Part shown: piece after piece, positions 12,386 to 22,620 of the stretch
How positions within the stretch are numbered: the stretch's first letter is position 1
How the letters are laid out: each line of letters begins with the position of its first letter
From: Girardinichthys multiradiatus
Lineage: Eukaryota > Chordata > Actinopteri > Cyprinodontiformes > Goodeidae
Length of the DNA stretch: 64,000 nt
Direction of reading: 5' to 3'
Assembly: GCF_021462225.1 (NCBI RefSeq)
Contig: NC_061797.1
Location: 27,799,093-27,863,092, forward strand
Made by a program: the position numbers and the translations under genes
Notes under the pieces: model-generated
Database searches by the model: none
Told to the model about the DNA's origin: nothing
What the model saw: the letters and a program-made list of their open reading frames with translations, nothing else

Positions 12386-12693
12386 TTCCAAAGACTATTA
12401 ACTGAAATATAGGAAATGCTTTATAAGCCTTAGAAGTCAGATGAGCATGAGTTCCTGTTTTTATGGCTGGGAACGTCTCTTCTAGAGTAGAAATAGCATG
12501 TAATCCTTTGTCAAGTCTGTGCCGGTCAAAAGTCTCTTCTTTGCAGGGAGCAGAGTATGAAAAAACAGGTATTCACTGCATTGTGTGTGTGTGTATTGTG
12601 TGTTACCCTCCTCATCTGGTATCTGATTCAGTTATGACCCCTTCCTGTCCACCTGTCCCTGTCAGTCTAAAGAGGCACCATGCTGCTTGGGGC

Positions 12694-12738
12694 ATGCATG
12701 CTTCCAGTGGCTCTTCTGACTACATCTGAAGCACGTGT
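12694..12738 (-). pseudogene. Gag nucleocapsid zinc knuckle
   Basis: On the minus strand the sequence reads CFRCSQKSHWKHACP, a C-x2-C-x4-H-x4-C knuckle. It lies upstream of the protease, as expected for retroviral nucleocapsid. The surrounding frame is broken. Confidence 0.75.
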
Positions 12739-13152
12739 CTCGATCAACATGGTTGAATGAGTAGATTCTGTCTCTGTCACGTCCTCTTCCTCTGTCTCAC
12801 CCGTTGCGATGTCCTTCTCTTCCCTGTGCACTTCAAGTCGCAGCTTGGTACATGGTTATGGCAGCCATGTGCAGTTCCTTATAAGTTTTGTCGTTTTTTG
12901 TTGTTTCCTTTGAATCTAATATTAGAGAGACCGGCGGCAACAGAGATGCAGGCGGCGACAGAGATGCAGGCGTCTAGGAGGCCCACAAAGCAAGGAGTCA
13001 GGTGGTCTGCGACGTGGAAGCAGGTCTGCGGCAAAGCCAGAACCGCAGCGAAGACTTGGGCAGGCCGGGCCCGCAGAAGCCTGGGCCTGGCGTCAGTCTG
13101 GCCAGGAGCACAGTAGGTCAGCTCGGGAGCACAGTCAATGGGTCCTGGAGCC

Positions 13153-13500
13153 AAGATCTGAGGCGGTCTGTCCTCGGACCCCTCAGGAAACTCAGGAACT
13201 AGGATGAGAGGCGGTCCGTCCTCGGACCCCTCAGGAAACTCAGGAACTAGGATGAGAGGCGGTCCGTCCTCGGACCCCTCAGGAAACTCAGGAACTAGGA
13301 TGAGAGGCGGTCCGTCCTCGGACCCCTCAGGAAAATCAGGAACTAGGATGAGAGGCGGTCCGTCCTCGGACACCTCAGGAAACTCAGGAACTAGGATGAG
13401 AGGCGGTCCGTCCTCGGACCCCTCAGGAAACTCAGGAACTAGGATGAGAGGCGGTCCGTCCTCGGACCCCTCAAGAAACTCAGGAACTAGGATGAGAGGC
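13153..13500 (-). repeat. 48-bp minisatellite (16-residue coding unit)
   Basis: Six full 48-bp units begin at 13201, 13249, 13297, 13345, 13393 and 13441. There is a degenerate unit before them and a partial one after. Because 48 is a multiple of 3, each frame repeats a 16-residue unit. On the minus strand one frame reads SEDGPPLILVPEFPEG. Units differ by only one or two bases, which suggests recent expansion. Both strands stay open, so the open frames alone do not prove coding. Confidence 0.95.
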
Positions 13501-14273
13501 GGCTCTCCTGTAGCTTGGCAGCAGGCTGTGAGTCATAATCCTTGGAGCTCTGTGCTGCTCTAACGGCCACAAGAAGAGGGTCGAAAGGACCTCCAGCAGA
13601 GAGAGGAGCTGGAGCGTCGAGCCATCCCTCCGCAATGAATTCGGCCTGTAGAACAGAGTGCACCAGATTCAGATCCTCTGGATGATCCATTAGACGAAGC
13701 ACAAAATCACAGCAACGTCCCTTCATGAAATCCTCTTTCATTTTCTCCAGCCTGGCTTGAACCCAATTCAGGGCTGGAGGCTGCACCAGCGACTGGTGAC
13801 CTGCAGAGGGCGCTGGGTGACCACCCACCCTCCGTCGAAGGGTTGGAGGCGCCCATCCGAACCTCCCCAATGGCGACTGTTCCGCGGCGACGACGTCGTC
13901 CAGGGCAGGAGCCAAAACCAGCGGGGAATTCGGCCGCAGCAGGGGCCGCTGCTGACGTGGATGGCTCCGGCAAAGCAGCTGTGGGCAGGTTGAGCTCGGC
14001 CGGAGCTGCTGCAGCTGGGGTGGAGCGCTTGCGGCAAGGGCGACGTCGCCTGGAGGAGGAACAAGCTGGAGAGGTATGATTCCGATCCGGTAATACATCC
14101 ATGGGGACCCGGTCAGATACACCGAGACACTCCATCTCCTCCAGCAACAAAGGCGAAGGTAAAATCTCAACCCCCTCTCCATACATAGCTTGTAGCGTCT
14201 CCTCTTGCTGCTTTATCCACATCTTAAGTTCTTCAGCTCTGTCAGCTTGGTCCTGTTTATGGCTGGTTCCTAA
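13487..14273 (-). pseudogene. Unknown ORF of the non-autonomous LTR element, frameshifted
   Basis: Two overlapping phases carry one protein-like reading. The first (to 13707) has the acidic, coiled start ELKMWIKQQEETLQAMYGEG and basic clusters (SSRRRRPCRKRS, PGRRRRRG) in a Pro/Ala-rich stretch. The second takes over near 13840 and runs MKEDFMKGRCCDFVLRLMDH, then AAQSSKDYDSQPAAKLQESR, to a stop at 13487. There are no enzyme motifs. It is probably a Gag-like or structural protein of unknown function. The frameshift makes it a pseudogene here. Confidence 0.55.
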
Positions 14274-14696
14274 TATCACGTTATGGGTTTGGATCGGACC
14301 AAAGTGCAGATAAAAGCTTGGCATCTGCATGATGAGAGGAAGACTTTTCTTTAATTAAAGGTCTCCAAAACGTAACATAATCCAACAAGTACAAACATGA
14401 GTCGAGCCAAAAACTTACATGTGTACATAGTTCTGTAACATAGCAAAACTGAGCATAAACAAGGGTAGTGAACGAGGAATAGTGACAGAGGAACCAGCAG
14501 GGAACAAAGAACACAGACCAACTAAAATACAGGGAGAAAACAAAGGCAGGTAATCACAGGAACTAAGAACAGGTGTGGCAAGGAGACATGGAGGCATAAG
14601 GGACAGGTGGAACTAATTAACAATAAAGGAAACCATAGACCTAAGAACGGTTATTACAAAAACACAAACCAAGTCCAAAGATGTCCTACCATGACA
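14274..14696 (-). repeat. Putative 5' LTR
   Basis: On the minus strand it begins TGTCATGG and ends CGTGATA, about 423 bp. It is pyrimidine-rich early and has a TTTAATTAAAG motif late. The downstream frame is open through its last part. With no partner LTR in the window, the boundaries come from terminal motifs only. Confidence 0.5.
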
Positions 14697-15744
14697 ATGG
14701 GGGGATATATATTCCTGTTTATTCAGTAAATGTCTTCACAGAACCCAGAAAATAAGTTTATCTGGCTTGCTCTGTCTCTAAATTATCCTTATAGAGGCGC
14801 CCTTTATTACTGATTGGGTTTTTTTCCTTCAGTGAATTTACTCTCACTAATTTTACCTTACCTTTAAGTTTTTAAACGTGTGATAGAAGGCTCAAATCAG
14901 ATCCAGGCTAATCGGGCCTTGCCGATACTCCCAGAAACCAGTCGAGGGATAATTATAGCTTCACAGGCCCCTCTTTTAGCTCTGTTCTGAGAATGTGTCT
15001 GAGAGCAACACATTTTGGTTTTGTCTCTGTTGAGGCGCTTTACACTCCACCCCCACTCCAGGTCAAAGAACGCTCCACTTTGACCCGTTCAGACATTTTT
15101 GTAGTTTGATAACAATTATCTAGTGCCACAGAAACAAGACAAAAATGGCATAAACAACTGTTTATGTACTATTCAAAATACGCAGTACGGTTCTGTCCTT
15201 AAGTAGCTAAAGGCGAGCACACAGCACTAACAAAAGCAGAAGGCACGATGCTACTTCGATCAAAACAATGGCCAGGACGTCATATCAACACACAATATGT
15301 CTAAAATAAAGTTTGTCATCATTTTAGCGTTATTTGCAGCGTACCGCTGTGTTGGTCATTTCCATAGTCAGAAGGAACTGACCCCTAAATCAGATGACGT
15401 CTTTCAGCAAATCCTTCTTGATTCTGGCAGAGGCTGATGAAGCTCTCATCCTTGAAGAGGGAAATGGTATATTTCCATAAAAAATTTTATTTCACCGGGC
15501 ACTTCCAAGAAGTTCTGATGCTGGGAGATGGTGTAATGAATTGTGTGACTTAACACACCCAACAACCCAACCGAACTTATCCTCTTTCAGTGTAGGCATA
15601 CTTGAGCCTGGACTACAAAATAGCAGCAAGAAATAAATGTTTTGTTCCATTTCTCTTTCTGAACCTTGTCTGCGTCAGCGCACACCTGATCACTGCGAGT
15701 GTCTGAGGAAGAAATCGTCACAAGAGGCAACTTAAGGAAACATG
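14697..15744. other. Unassigned DNA, possible retroelement relic
   Basis: There is no readable protein domain on either strand. The end (about 15620-15740) has an AATAAA followed by a GC-richer stretch, somewhat like an LTR end. I cannot pair it with anything. Confidence 0.35.
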
Positions 15745-16971
15745 TGGCCACCTACTCTGCAGCCAATAAGAGACTTCCTGTCTGACAGGAAGCAGCGCGT
15801 GAGGCTGGGGAAGCACGTCTCTGCCTCCCTGACCATCAGCACCGGTTCCCCCCAAGGCTGTGTCTCTCTCCTCTGCTCTTCTCCCTGTACACCAACAGCT
15901 GCACCTCCAGTCACCAGTCTGTCAAGCTTCTGAAGTTTGCGGACGACACCACCCTGATCGGACTCATCTCGGATGGTGATGAGTCTGCGTACAGATGGGA
16001 GGTGGACCATCTGTTGGACTGGTGCAGCCAGAACAACCTTGAGCTCAACGCTCTAAAGACAGTGGAGATGGTTGTGAACTTCAGGCAGAACCCAGCCCCA
16101 CCTGCCCCCATCACCCTCTGTGACTCCACAATTGACACTGTGGAATCTTTCCGCTTCCTGGGAACCATCATCTCCCAGGATCTCAAGTGGGAGCCAAACA
16201 TCAGCTCCCTCATCAAGAAAGCCCAGCAGAGGATGTTCTTCCTGCGGCAGCTGAAGAAATTCAACCTGCCAAAGACTATGATGGTGCACTTCTACACAGC
16301 CATCATTGAGTCCATCCTCACCTCCTCCATCACCATCTGGTACGCCGCTGCTACAGCCAAGGATAAGGGCAGGCTGCAGCGTGTCATTCGGTCTGCTGAG
16401 AAGGTGATTGGCTGCAGTCTACTGTCGCTCCAGGAACTGTACACCTCCAGGACCCTGAAGCAGGCAGGGAAGATTCTGGCTGATCCCTCCCACCCCGGTC
16501 ACAGACTCTTTGAGACTCTCCCCTCTGGCAGGAGGCTGCGGTCCATCCGGACCAAAACCTCACGCCACAAGAACAGTTTTTTCCCATCTGCCACCAGCCT
16601 GGTTAACAAAGCCCGGAAACCACACTGACACTCTCCCTTTCCCCCACACCCCCCCTTTTTTTGCTGACAGGACACCTGTAACCTGTAACTCTATGCGTTA
16701 CATTAACGCTCAGCTTGGACTCCTGCTTACTTGCACTGCTTTACTTGCACAATGATCACCTGCACTGTTGTATTGCTCTTGCATCTTATACTGCTCTATA
16801 TTTACTCTCACTCACTTAAAACTGTGCACTTATATTTATATTATATTGTAGATATGTTTGTACTGTTTAATTTGTACTGTATTGCACCGACTACGCCAAA
16901 ACAAATTCCTTGTATGTCCAAAAACGTACTTGGCAATAAAGCTTTTCTGATTCTGATTCTGATTCTGATGT
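15745..16971 (+). mobile_element. 5'-truncated LINE with GATTCT tail
   Basis: The element begins inside the RT region (IRDFLSDRKQRVRLGKH) and runs through the RT end and 3' UTR to AATAAAGC followed by tandem TTCTGA/GATTCT units ending near 16970. Truncation at the 5' end and a short tandem tail are typical of target-primed LINE insertion. The protein is of the Rex1/CR1/L2-like group; I do not assign a clade. Related pieces occur at 23.9, 25.3, 41.5 and 42.7 kb. Confidence 0.85.
15760..16628 (+). pseudogene. LINE reverse transcriptase, C-terminal part
   Basis: The first phase (15742-15933) has ISTGSPQGCV, the RT motif B. A frameshift near 15860-15900 leads to a second phase with FADDTTLIGLISDGDESAYR, holding the catalytic FADD box. 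It then stays open from 15938 to a stop at 16626-16628, through LELNALKTVEMVVNFR, FLGTIISQDLKWEPNI, KKAQQRMFFLRQLKKF and the C-terminal end with FFPSATSLVNK. RT copies LINE RNA into the nicked target. The 5' half, including the endonuclease, is absent. Confidence 0.85.
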
Positions 16972-18346
16972 AACCATTTAACTGAAAGAAAGACTTCACA
17001 ACTTCTAAATCAGTAATGATGGAAAGAAAATTATTTATGGTTTTTAAAGCTTTCTGAACATCGAACTTATAAAACAAGATAATTTAAGAGATACTATAGT
17101 GTGAAAGATTTTGGGACTCCGGTGACTCAGAATAAGAGGTTGTTGTCACTAATCTAAAAGGTCAAGGATATTTTGAAGGTGCTTGGAGGAAGCACCTTTT
17201 AGGAAAATACAAGTACCAAATACTGTCATACTGCCGTACTGCTGTTTTACATCTAAGCAACCTGGTATGGATGGGCCCTAATAATGCACTTCCCCTAACC
17301 TGGTCTAATTCTGTCAGATAGCATCTTTGGCAAACATTGCACAAGCATCTTGAAGTAAAGGCCAATAATCTTTTTCTTTAATATCAAAACAAATTTGGTA
17401 TTATTTTATGTAGAACTTGAAAAATAGTCATCTTAAATTGGGCTAAGTGGTCAATACCACACATTAAATACAACCAAAAATATACTTTTCTTGTGTAGAG
17501 CATACATCAAAACCAAAGAACATAACACAACATCTGTTCATTCGTTGCTAAGAGGTAGAACCATAAAGCTAAACTTTATTGTATTCTAATTTAAAATGTC
17601 AGTCACTGGAATTCAGAGAAAACACTTCCTTTTTCCTCAATATTGTGAGCAGGAGATGCAAGAAAACACAAATACGCCTTCAATCTGACGGCTGTCACCA
17701 TGTTAAAGCTTATTGCCAGATATTACAAGAGCCATTACTTCTCAACACCCTGTTCTTTCTCAGATGATGAAGGTAGTCATTTTTAATAATGTTTATGCAT
17801 TTTCCTTCATCTTTCTTTTTAATAATACTGTTTGCATATAATTGTCAGACTTGTTATTTTTGTGTAAATTTCCATTCCAAGGCTGCCATCAAACAGGAAC
17901 CCATCTTATTGTTGAGATTATACATTGGCATACATTTACTTCACAGATTTACTTTTTAAATATGTACAATATAATTTATAAAGACAGTCCTTACTCATGA
18001 TGTGTCTCTGTTTTCCTGAAAACACAGCCATTTTCTGCTCGTCAGAGACGGTGACTGTAAGCACACCACTGCCATTGCAATGACCTTTCCACATGCCCAG
18101 GGAGCAAGCAATGCAGAGGAGAGGCAATAAAAGTAATGAAAGAAGCAAAGGCAATTAAAGTGGTGTGTGTGAGGGGAGCATGGCAGAGATGAGCCTAACT
18201 GGGGGCAGCCCTGGAATGCTGCATAGCTCCATATCCCCCCATAATCCCTGTGTGATCACAGATCAGCCCCAGTCTGCTCCCATTCTGATCATTCTCCTGC
18301 AGCATCCACCAGCTAAGCCATGAAAAAGGACAGCCATGCACATAGA

Positions 18347-18416
<70 letters not shown>

Positions 18417-19735
18417 GCACACATTAAAGTTATCTGAGAAACACAGACATCTGCACACACAGGAAATTTAATCATAATGGATGCCACACAATATGCACTT
18501 CAAAAACAAAGGGAGAAAACAGCTAAAGCTACATTACCAAACACATTCAGGCAGAAATAGTAACATGCCATTTTTCACACATATTCAGCACAAGAGTAGT
18601 AAATAAGTTGCTCTCTTTCCAGCCCACTGCAGTGCAATGCCTCCTAGCAGCCAGCAAGAATCATTAATGCCCTTCCTCTGTTGCTCCCACACAACCAACA
18701 GCAATTATTTCTAAAAGCAAAAGTGAAAACAGAAATCACACAAACATACATGACACGCAATTATTATCATTATTTTTTGTCAGGATGGCTGTGTGGGGTA
18801 TTGAGGAGGGGGCAGAATCTCGGACTTCATCTTCTCTGACGCAGATTACTGTCCGCTAAATGACAAGGGTGCTTTTCCTAAACCAATTAAGAGGCTTCAG
18901 CGTTGTTGTTTCCAGGTGACACTGACAGCACTTTAAAAAGCTGATCAGAAGGTTTTACAGTTCAGCCTGAAATTTGCTCTTCACTTAGGAGTCATCTAGC
19001 AATGCATACTAAGAGGCACATGTCTAAGCAATCATACAAATGCTGTCACTCACATTAGTAAAGAAAATGGCAATGCAGAGGAGAGATCAAGCAGCAACGT
19101 GTACAAAGCTAGAACAGTTATCTAACAAACAAAAGACAAAGCAAGCACTAAGCCCTCCCAATTGTCTGAATTTACATGCCACTCTGGCTCAGGCTTGTGG
19201 AGAAAGACTTCATTATCTAATCAGTTTTAGGAAAGCACAAAATGTCACAGCTTTATTGAACAAAACAAAACATTGCAATTTAACCAATGAAATCTGTTTA
19301 ACAATTTTCAGTTTCAATTTTAATTTTTGTCATTGTAAGCCCATTTTTCTGGTTACTATTAGGAACATTGTATCTGAAGTTTATAATTAAACACACTAAG
19401 CACATTTAGTGTTTTTTCAATATTCTAACTACATCTCAAAGCATATTACAGATATAATGTACACTACTAATTTTATTTGCTAATGTGTAGTAATCAGAGA
19501 CCCTTATATGACTTATGTAAAGCCGACATTTTAGATACAGTTAGAGCTACACTGTTCAGGTAACAAAAAGACTATCACATAATTCATAGATGGTTTTGTG
19601 TGAAGTTCCCCATCCATCCAGTTACTCAGAGCTTACAGACTACCAATGTTGTATACCAAACAAGAAACCTCCACAAATAACTCCCGAAGAACTATTGCTG
19701 CGTGACAGTACTAATCAAAACACTGGTTGTTAGAA
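16972..19735. other. Mostly unique DNA with one CA microsatellite
   Basis: I see no gene or dispersed element. The segment at about 18590-18730 is less AT-rich and has ATTA-type words, so it could be conserved noncoding DNA. That is unproven. Confidence 0.5.
18348..18423. repeat. (CA)n microsatellite
   Basis: An almost pure CA run of about 32 units is followed by a short CGCACGCACAC interruption. The (CV)n open frame on the minus strand is a by-product. Confidence 0.98.
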
Positions 19736-20480
19736 GTTCAATTCAGTTTGGTTTATTTACATAGCGCCATTTCAAAACAATTGCCATTTCAAGAAAAAAC
19801 ATATCAATTTCATATCCAAATTAATATATGACCATGTCGATTTTATTATTATTATTATTTTTAACCGTGTCCTGTCCTGCAGAGTAGGGTTAGAGTGTCT
19901 GAGTGCCAAGAAAAAGCCCACTAGATTTACTTTAAGTGGAGCATTACAGCTAACGCTTTAATACTCTGCTTGATATTTATAAAAGAAACTTTATTAAAAA
20001 CTGCTTTGGGATTATTTCATTTGCTACGGACACGGACACAGAAACAAAAAGGAAAAAATAACACGCATGATAGAGAGAGAGGTGGGACGAAAAGGAAAAA
20101 GGGAGAGAAGGAGAAAAGAATCTAAATATTCATAACATTCATAAACAGGTGTTTAGATTCAGGTGAATCTAAACACCTGTGAGTCTGAATGTGAGCGCTC
20201 TTATATATAAAAGGTTTCTCCATACAAATATGCAATAGCGAGTGTGAGGAGCCACAGACCTGCCCCCCGGACCTGGGACAGATATGGAGGATATCCAAGC
20301 CACAGACTTCCAAAGGCCACCCAGAGCACAGGAACCCCAGGAGAACCATCGCCGGGACTACCCCAACCCCCACAGAGAAGGGGAGAGTCCCAGGGGAACC
20401 ACCCAGCAGCCACAGTGCAGAAGCTCCAGAGAGCTGCATTGAAGAGCCCACAGGACCCTAAGGGCCAACAGTTTTAAGGA
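19736..20480 (-). mobile_element. L2-type LINE 3' end and associated repeat
   Basis: The plus strand starts TTCAATTCAGTTTGG and then TTTATTTACATAGCGCC. Reversed, this is the GGCGCTATGTAAATAAA...GAATTGAA terminus typical of fish L2 LINEs, as also seen at 61.7 kb. The following 0.7 kb, including a GC-rich block at 20230-20460, reads like L2-associated 3' sequence. No RT coding remains. The last part is less certain than the first 60 bp. Confidence 0.6.
20145..20180. repeat. 17-bp perfect palindrome
   Basis: The arms ACAGGTGTTTAGATTCA (20145-20161) and their exact inverse (20164-20180) are separated by GG. It lies in the L2-associated region. Confidence 0.97.
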
Positions 20481-20499
20481 AGACATGTTGCAGAGAATA

Positions 20500-20699
20500 C
20501 AGGTCCTTCTCAAAATATTAGCATATTGTGATAAAGTTCATTATTTTCCATAATGTCATGATGAAAATTCAACATTCATATATTTTAGATTCATTGCACA
20601 CTAACTGAAATATTTCAGGTCTTTTATTGTCTTAATACGGATGATTTTGGCATACAGCTCATGAAAACCCAAAATTTCTATCTCACAAAATTAGCATAT
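20500..20699. repeat. Left terminal inverted repeat, Tc1-like (20.5 kb)
   Basis: This arm is inverted relative to 21910-22088. It includes the stretch at 20590-20610 that is missing from the right arm. Confidence 0.93.
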
Positions 20700-20776
20700 T
20701 TCATCCGACCAATAAAAGAAAAGTGTTTTTAATACAAAAAACGTCAACCTTCAAATAATCATGTACAGTTATGCAC

Positions 20777-21781
20777 TCAATACTTGGTCGGGAATCCTTT
20801 GGCAGAAATGACTGCTTCAATGCGGCGTGGCATGGAGGCAATCAGCCTGTGGCACTGCTGAGGTCTTATGGAGGCCCAGGATGCTTCGATAGCAGCCTTT
20901 AGCTCATCCAGAGTGTTGGGTCTTGAGTCTCTCAACGTTCTCTTCACAATATCCCACAGATTCTCTATGGGGTTCAGGTCAGGAGAGTTGGCAGGCCAAT
21001 TGAGCACAGTGATACCATGGTCAGTAAACCATTTACCAGTGGTTTTGGCACTGTGAGCAGGTGCCAGGTCGTACTGAAAAATGAAATCTTTATCTCCATA
21101 AAGCTTTTCAGCAGATAGAAGCATGAAGTGCTCCGAAATCTCCTGATAGCTAGCTGCATTGACCCTGCCCTTGATAAAACACAGTGGGCCAACACCAGCA
21201 GCTGACAAGGCACCCCAGACCATCACTGACTGTGGGTACTTGACACTGGACTTCTGGCAATTTGGCATTTCCTTCTCCCCAGTCTTCCTCCAGACTCTGG
21301 CACCTTGATTTCCGAATGACATGCAGAATTTGCTTTCATCCGAAAAAAGTACTTTGGACCACTGAGCAACAGTCCAGTGCTGTTTCTCTGTAGCCCAGGT
21401 CAGGCGCTTCTGCCGCTGTTTCTGGTTCAAAAGTGGCTTGACCTGGGGAATGCGGCACCTGTAGCCCATTTCCTGCACACGCCTGTGCACGGTGGCTCTG
21501 GATGTTTCTACTCCAGACTCAGTCCACTGCTTCCGTAGGTCCCCCAAGGTCTGGAATCGGCCCTTCTCCACAATCTTCCTCAGGGTCCGGTCACCTCTTC
21601 TCGTTGTGCAGCGTTTTCTGCCACACTTTTTCCTTCCCACAGACTTCCCACTGAGGTGCCTTGATACAGCACTCTGGGAACAGCCTATTCGTTCAGAAAT
21701 GTCTTTCTGTGTCTTACCCTCTTGCTTGAGGGTGTCAATAGTGGCCTTCTGGACGGCAGTCTGGTCGGCAGTCTTACCCAT
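20777..21781 (-). CDS. Tc1-like transposase, intact, 334 aa
   Basis: This DD34E transposase binds the element ends, excises the element and inserts it at TA. It is full length for Tc1-like proteins (about 340 aa). It opens with MGKTADQTAVQKATIDTLK and a helix-turn-helix (KDISERIGCSQSAVSRHLSG), then an Arg/Lys-rich linker (GRKKCGRKRCTTRRGDR) that may serve as nuclear signal and second DNA-binding part. The catalytic residues are D in VLFSDESKFCMSF, D in FIFQYDLAPAHSAK and E in NSPDLNPIENLWD. It ends EAVISAKGFPTKY. There are no stops or frameshifts. Activity cannot be judged from sequence alone; the unequal right arm may lower transposition. Confidence 0.95.
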   Translation of the reverse strand: MGKTADQTAVQKATIDTLKQEGKTQKDISERIGCSQSAVSRHLSGKSVGRKKCGRKRCTTRRGDRTLRKIVEKGRFQTLGDLRKQWTESGVETSRATVHRRVQEMGYRCRIPQVKPLLNQKQRQKRLTWATEKQHWTVAQWSKVLFSDESKFCMSFGNQGARVWRKTGEKEMPNCQKSSVKYPQSVMVWGALSAAGVGPLCFIKGRVNAASYQEISEHFMLLSAEKLYGDKDFIFQYDLAPAHSAKTTGKWFTDHGITVLNWPANSPDLNPIENLWDIVKRTLRDSRPNTLDELKAAIEASWASIRPQQCHRLIASMPRRIEAVISAKGFPTKY

Positions 21782-21909
21782 GATTGGGGTTTTGAGTGAT
21801 GAACCAGGCTGGGAGTTTTAAAGGCCTCAGGAATCTTTTGCAGGTGTTTAGAGTTAACTCGTTGATTCAGATGATTAGGTTCATAGCTCGTTTAGAGACC
21901 CTTTTAATG

Positions 21910-22088
21910 ATATGCTAATTTTGTGAGATATGAATTTTGGGTTTTCATGAGCTGTATGCCAAAATCATCCGTATTAAGACAATAAAAGACCTGAAATATT
22001 TCAGTTATATGAATGTTAAATTTTCATCATTACATTATGGAAAATAATGAACTTTATCACAATATGCTAATATTTTGAGAAGGACCTG
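21910..22088. repeat. Right terminal inverted repeat, Tc1-like (20.5 kb)
   Basis: This arm mirrors the left arm, with a deletion of about 20 bp between TTTCAGTTA and TATGAATGTT. The copy ending at 59666 keeps these bases, so the loss is specific to this copy. Confidence 0.93.
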
Positions 22089-22090
22089 TA

Positions 22091-22620
22091 TAAAGCAAAC
22101 AATCAAGGTGCTGTGGTGGCATCAGCCATCTTCTATGGTGTAGTTTGTTGGAGAAGCAGCTCATCTGGGCTGCATCCTAGGTGCCCAAAGCAACGTTATA
22201 AGAGATTTTTCCTCCCGCTAGCTGTTAGACTTTATAACCACACTGTGTCCAACAGACCGAATAAATATTTACATTCCTGCTGTTGTTTGTCCATGTCTTG
22301 TAAATAGTCTGTAGTTCTTTTTCTATGCACAAATATACAGTACATGCACATGTTGTAGATTTGTTTTAGTTATCTTACTCAGTTGCACATTTCTTTGAAT
22401 TTCTGTATGCTATTTTCAATAACTGCACAGTATTTATTTTCTTATGCTGTAATCATGCCTTTACTGTAAAGTCTTATAGTCCACTTTCGTTTTTTATATT
22501 TTTTCCTTGGTGTGAAACTGCATGCTTCGACTTGCCTGTCACTTTGCGGCTGGTGCATCTAAATTTCCCCTACTGATGGGCAATTTAGGTTATTTCTATT
22601 CTGTTCCTAACAGAAACAGT
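22091..22620 (+). mobile_element. LINE 3' fragment next to the Tc1 end
   Basis: It begins with VVASAIFYGVVCWRSSSSG and continues to RYKRFFLPLAVRLYNH, the conserved C-terminus of a fish LINE ORF. A 3' UTR follows, similar to the one at 31.45-31.87 kb. An internal deletion joins these two pieces of the protein. It directly abuts the right end of the Tc1-like element, so the transposon probably landed in or beside this LINE. Confidence 0.75.

Larger units (their letters stand above)
10740..12905 (-). mobile_element. Endogenous retrovirus-like remnant (gag-pro-pol)
   Basis: Decayed retroviral domains occur in the expected order on the minus strand: a Gag zinc knuckle (about 12738-12694), a protease (about 12385-12130) and reverse transcriptase (about 11366-10960). 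Stops and frameshifts break every domain. About 0.6 kb between protease and RT (11370-11980) has no readable domain. No envelope, integrase or flanking LTR can be assigned. The high-coordinate side meets the non-autonomous LTR element at about 12.93 kb. The motifs are of the vertebrate retrovirus type rather than Gypsy, but the genus cannot be told from this. Confidence 0.75.
12935..14696 (-). mobile_element. Non-autonomous LTR element with 5' LTR and proline-rich body
   Basis: A likely 5' LTR (14274-14696) is followed on the minus strand by a body with no RT, protease or integrase. The body has a charged start (EELKMWIKQQEETLQAMYGE), a Pro/Ala/Arg-rich middle and a conserved-looking stretch (MKEDFMKGRCCDFVLRLMDH), then the 48-bp minisatellite. 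I find no matching 3' LTR. The element ends abruptly against retroviral sequence near 12.93 kb. The layout fits a large non-autonomous retrotransposon that depends on another element's enzymes, but that is inference. Confidence 0.6.
20500..22088 (-). mobile_element. Complete Tc1-like transposon with intact transposase
   Basis: The element is 1,589 bp, flanked by TA at 20498-20499 and 22089-22090. The ends are CAGGTCCTTCTCAAAATATT and its inverse. The terminal inverted repeats span about 20500-20699 and 21910-22088. The right arm lacks about 20 bp present in the left. The single gene (20777-21781, minus) is uninterrupted. A second, damaged copy of the family lies at 58672-59666. Confidence 0.96.

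Noticed and set aside
13153..13500. Regular repeats as a possible CRISPR array
   Set aside because: Units are head to tail with no spacers and the DNA is vertebrate.
13204..13563. Plus-strand frame of 16-residue repeats (MRGGPSSDPSGNSGTR)
   Set aside because: It is the opposite strand of the minisatellite; a repeat of 48 bp keeps any stop-free frame open.
14697..15744. Possible retroviral 5' LTR and leader for the 10.7-12.9 kb remnant
   Set aside because: No paired LTR, primer site or gag reading could be found on the minus strand.
18195..18458. Minus frame with a long (CV)n run
   Set aside because: It is a translation of the CA microsatellite.
20122..20451. 109-codon minus frame with hydrophobic and Gly-rich parts
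   Set aside because: It lies in L2-associated repeat DNA and overlaps other chance frames; no family match.
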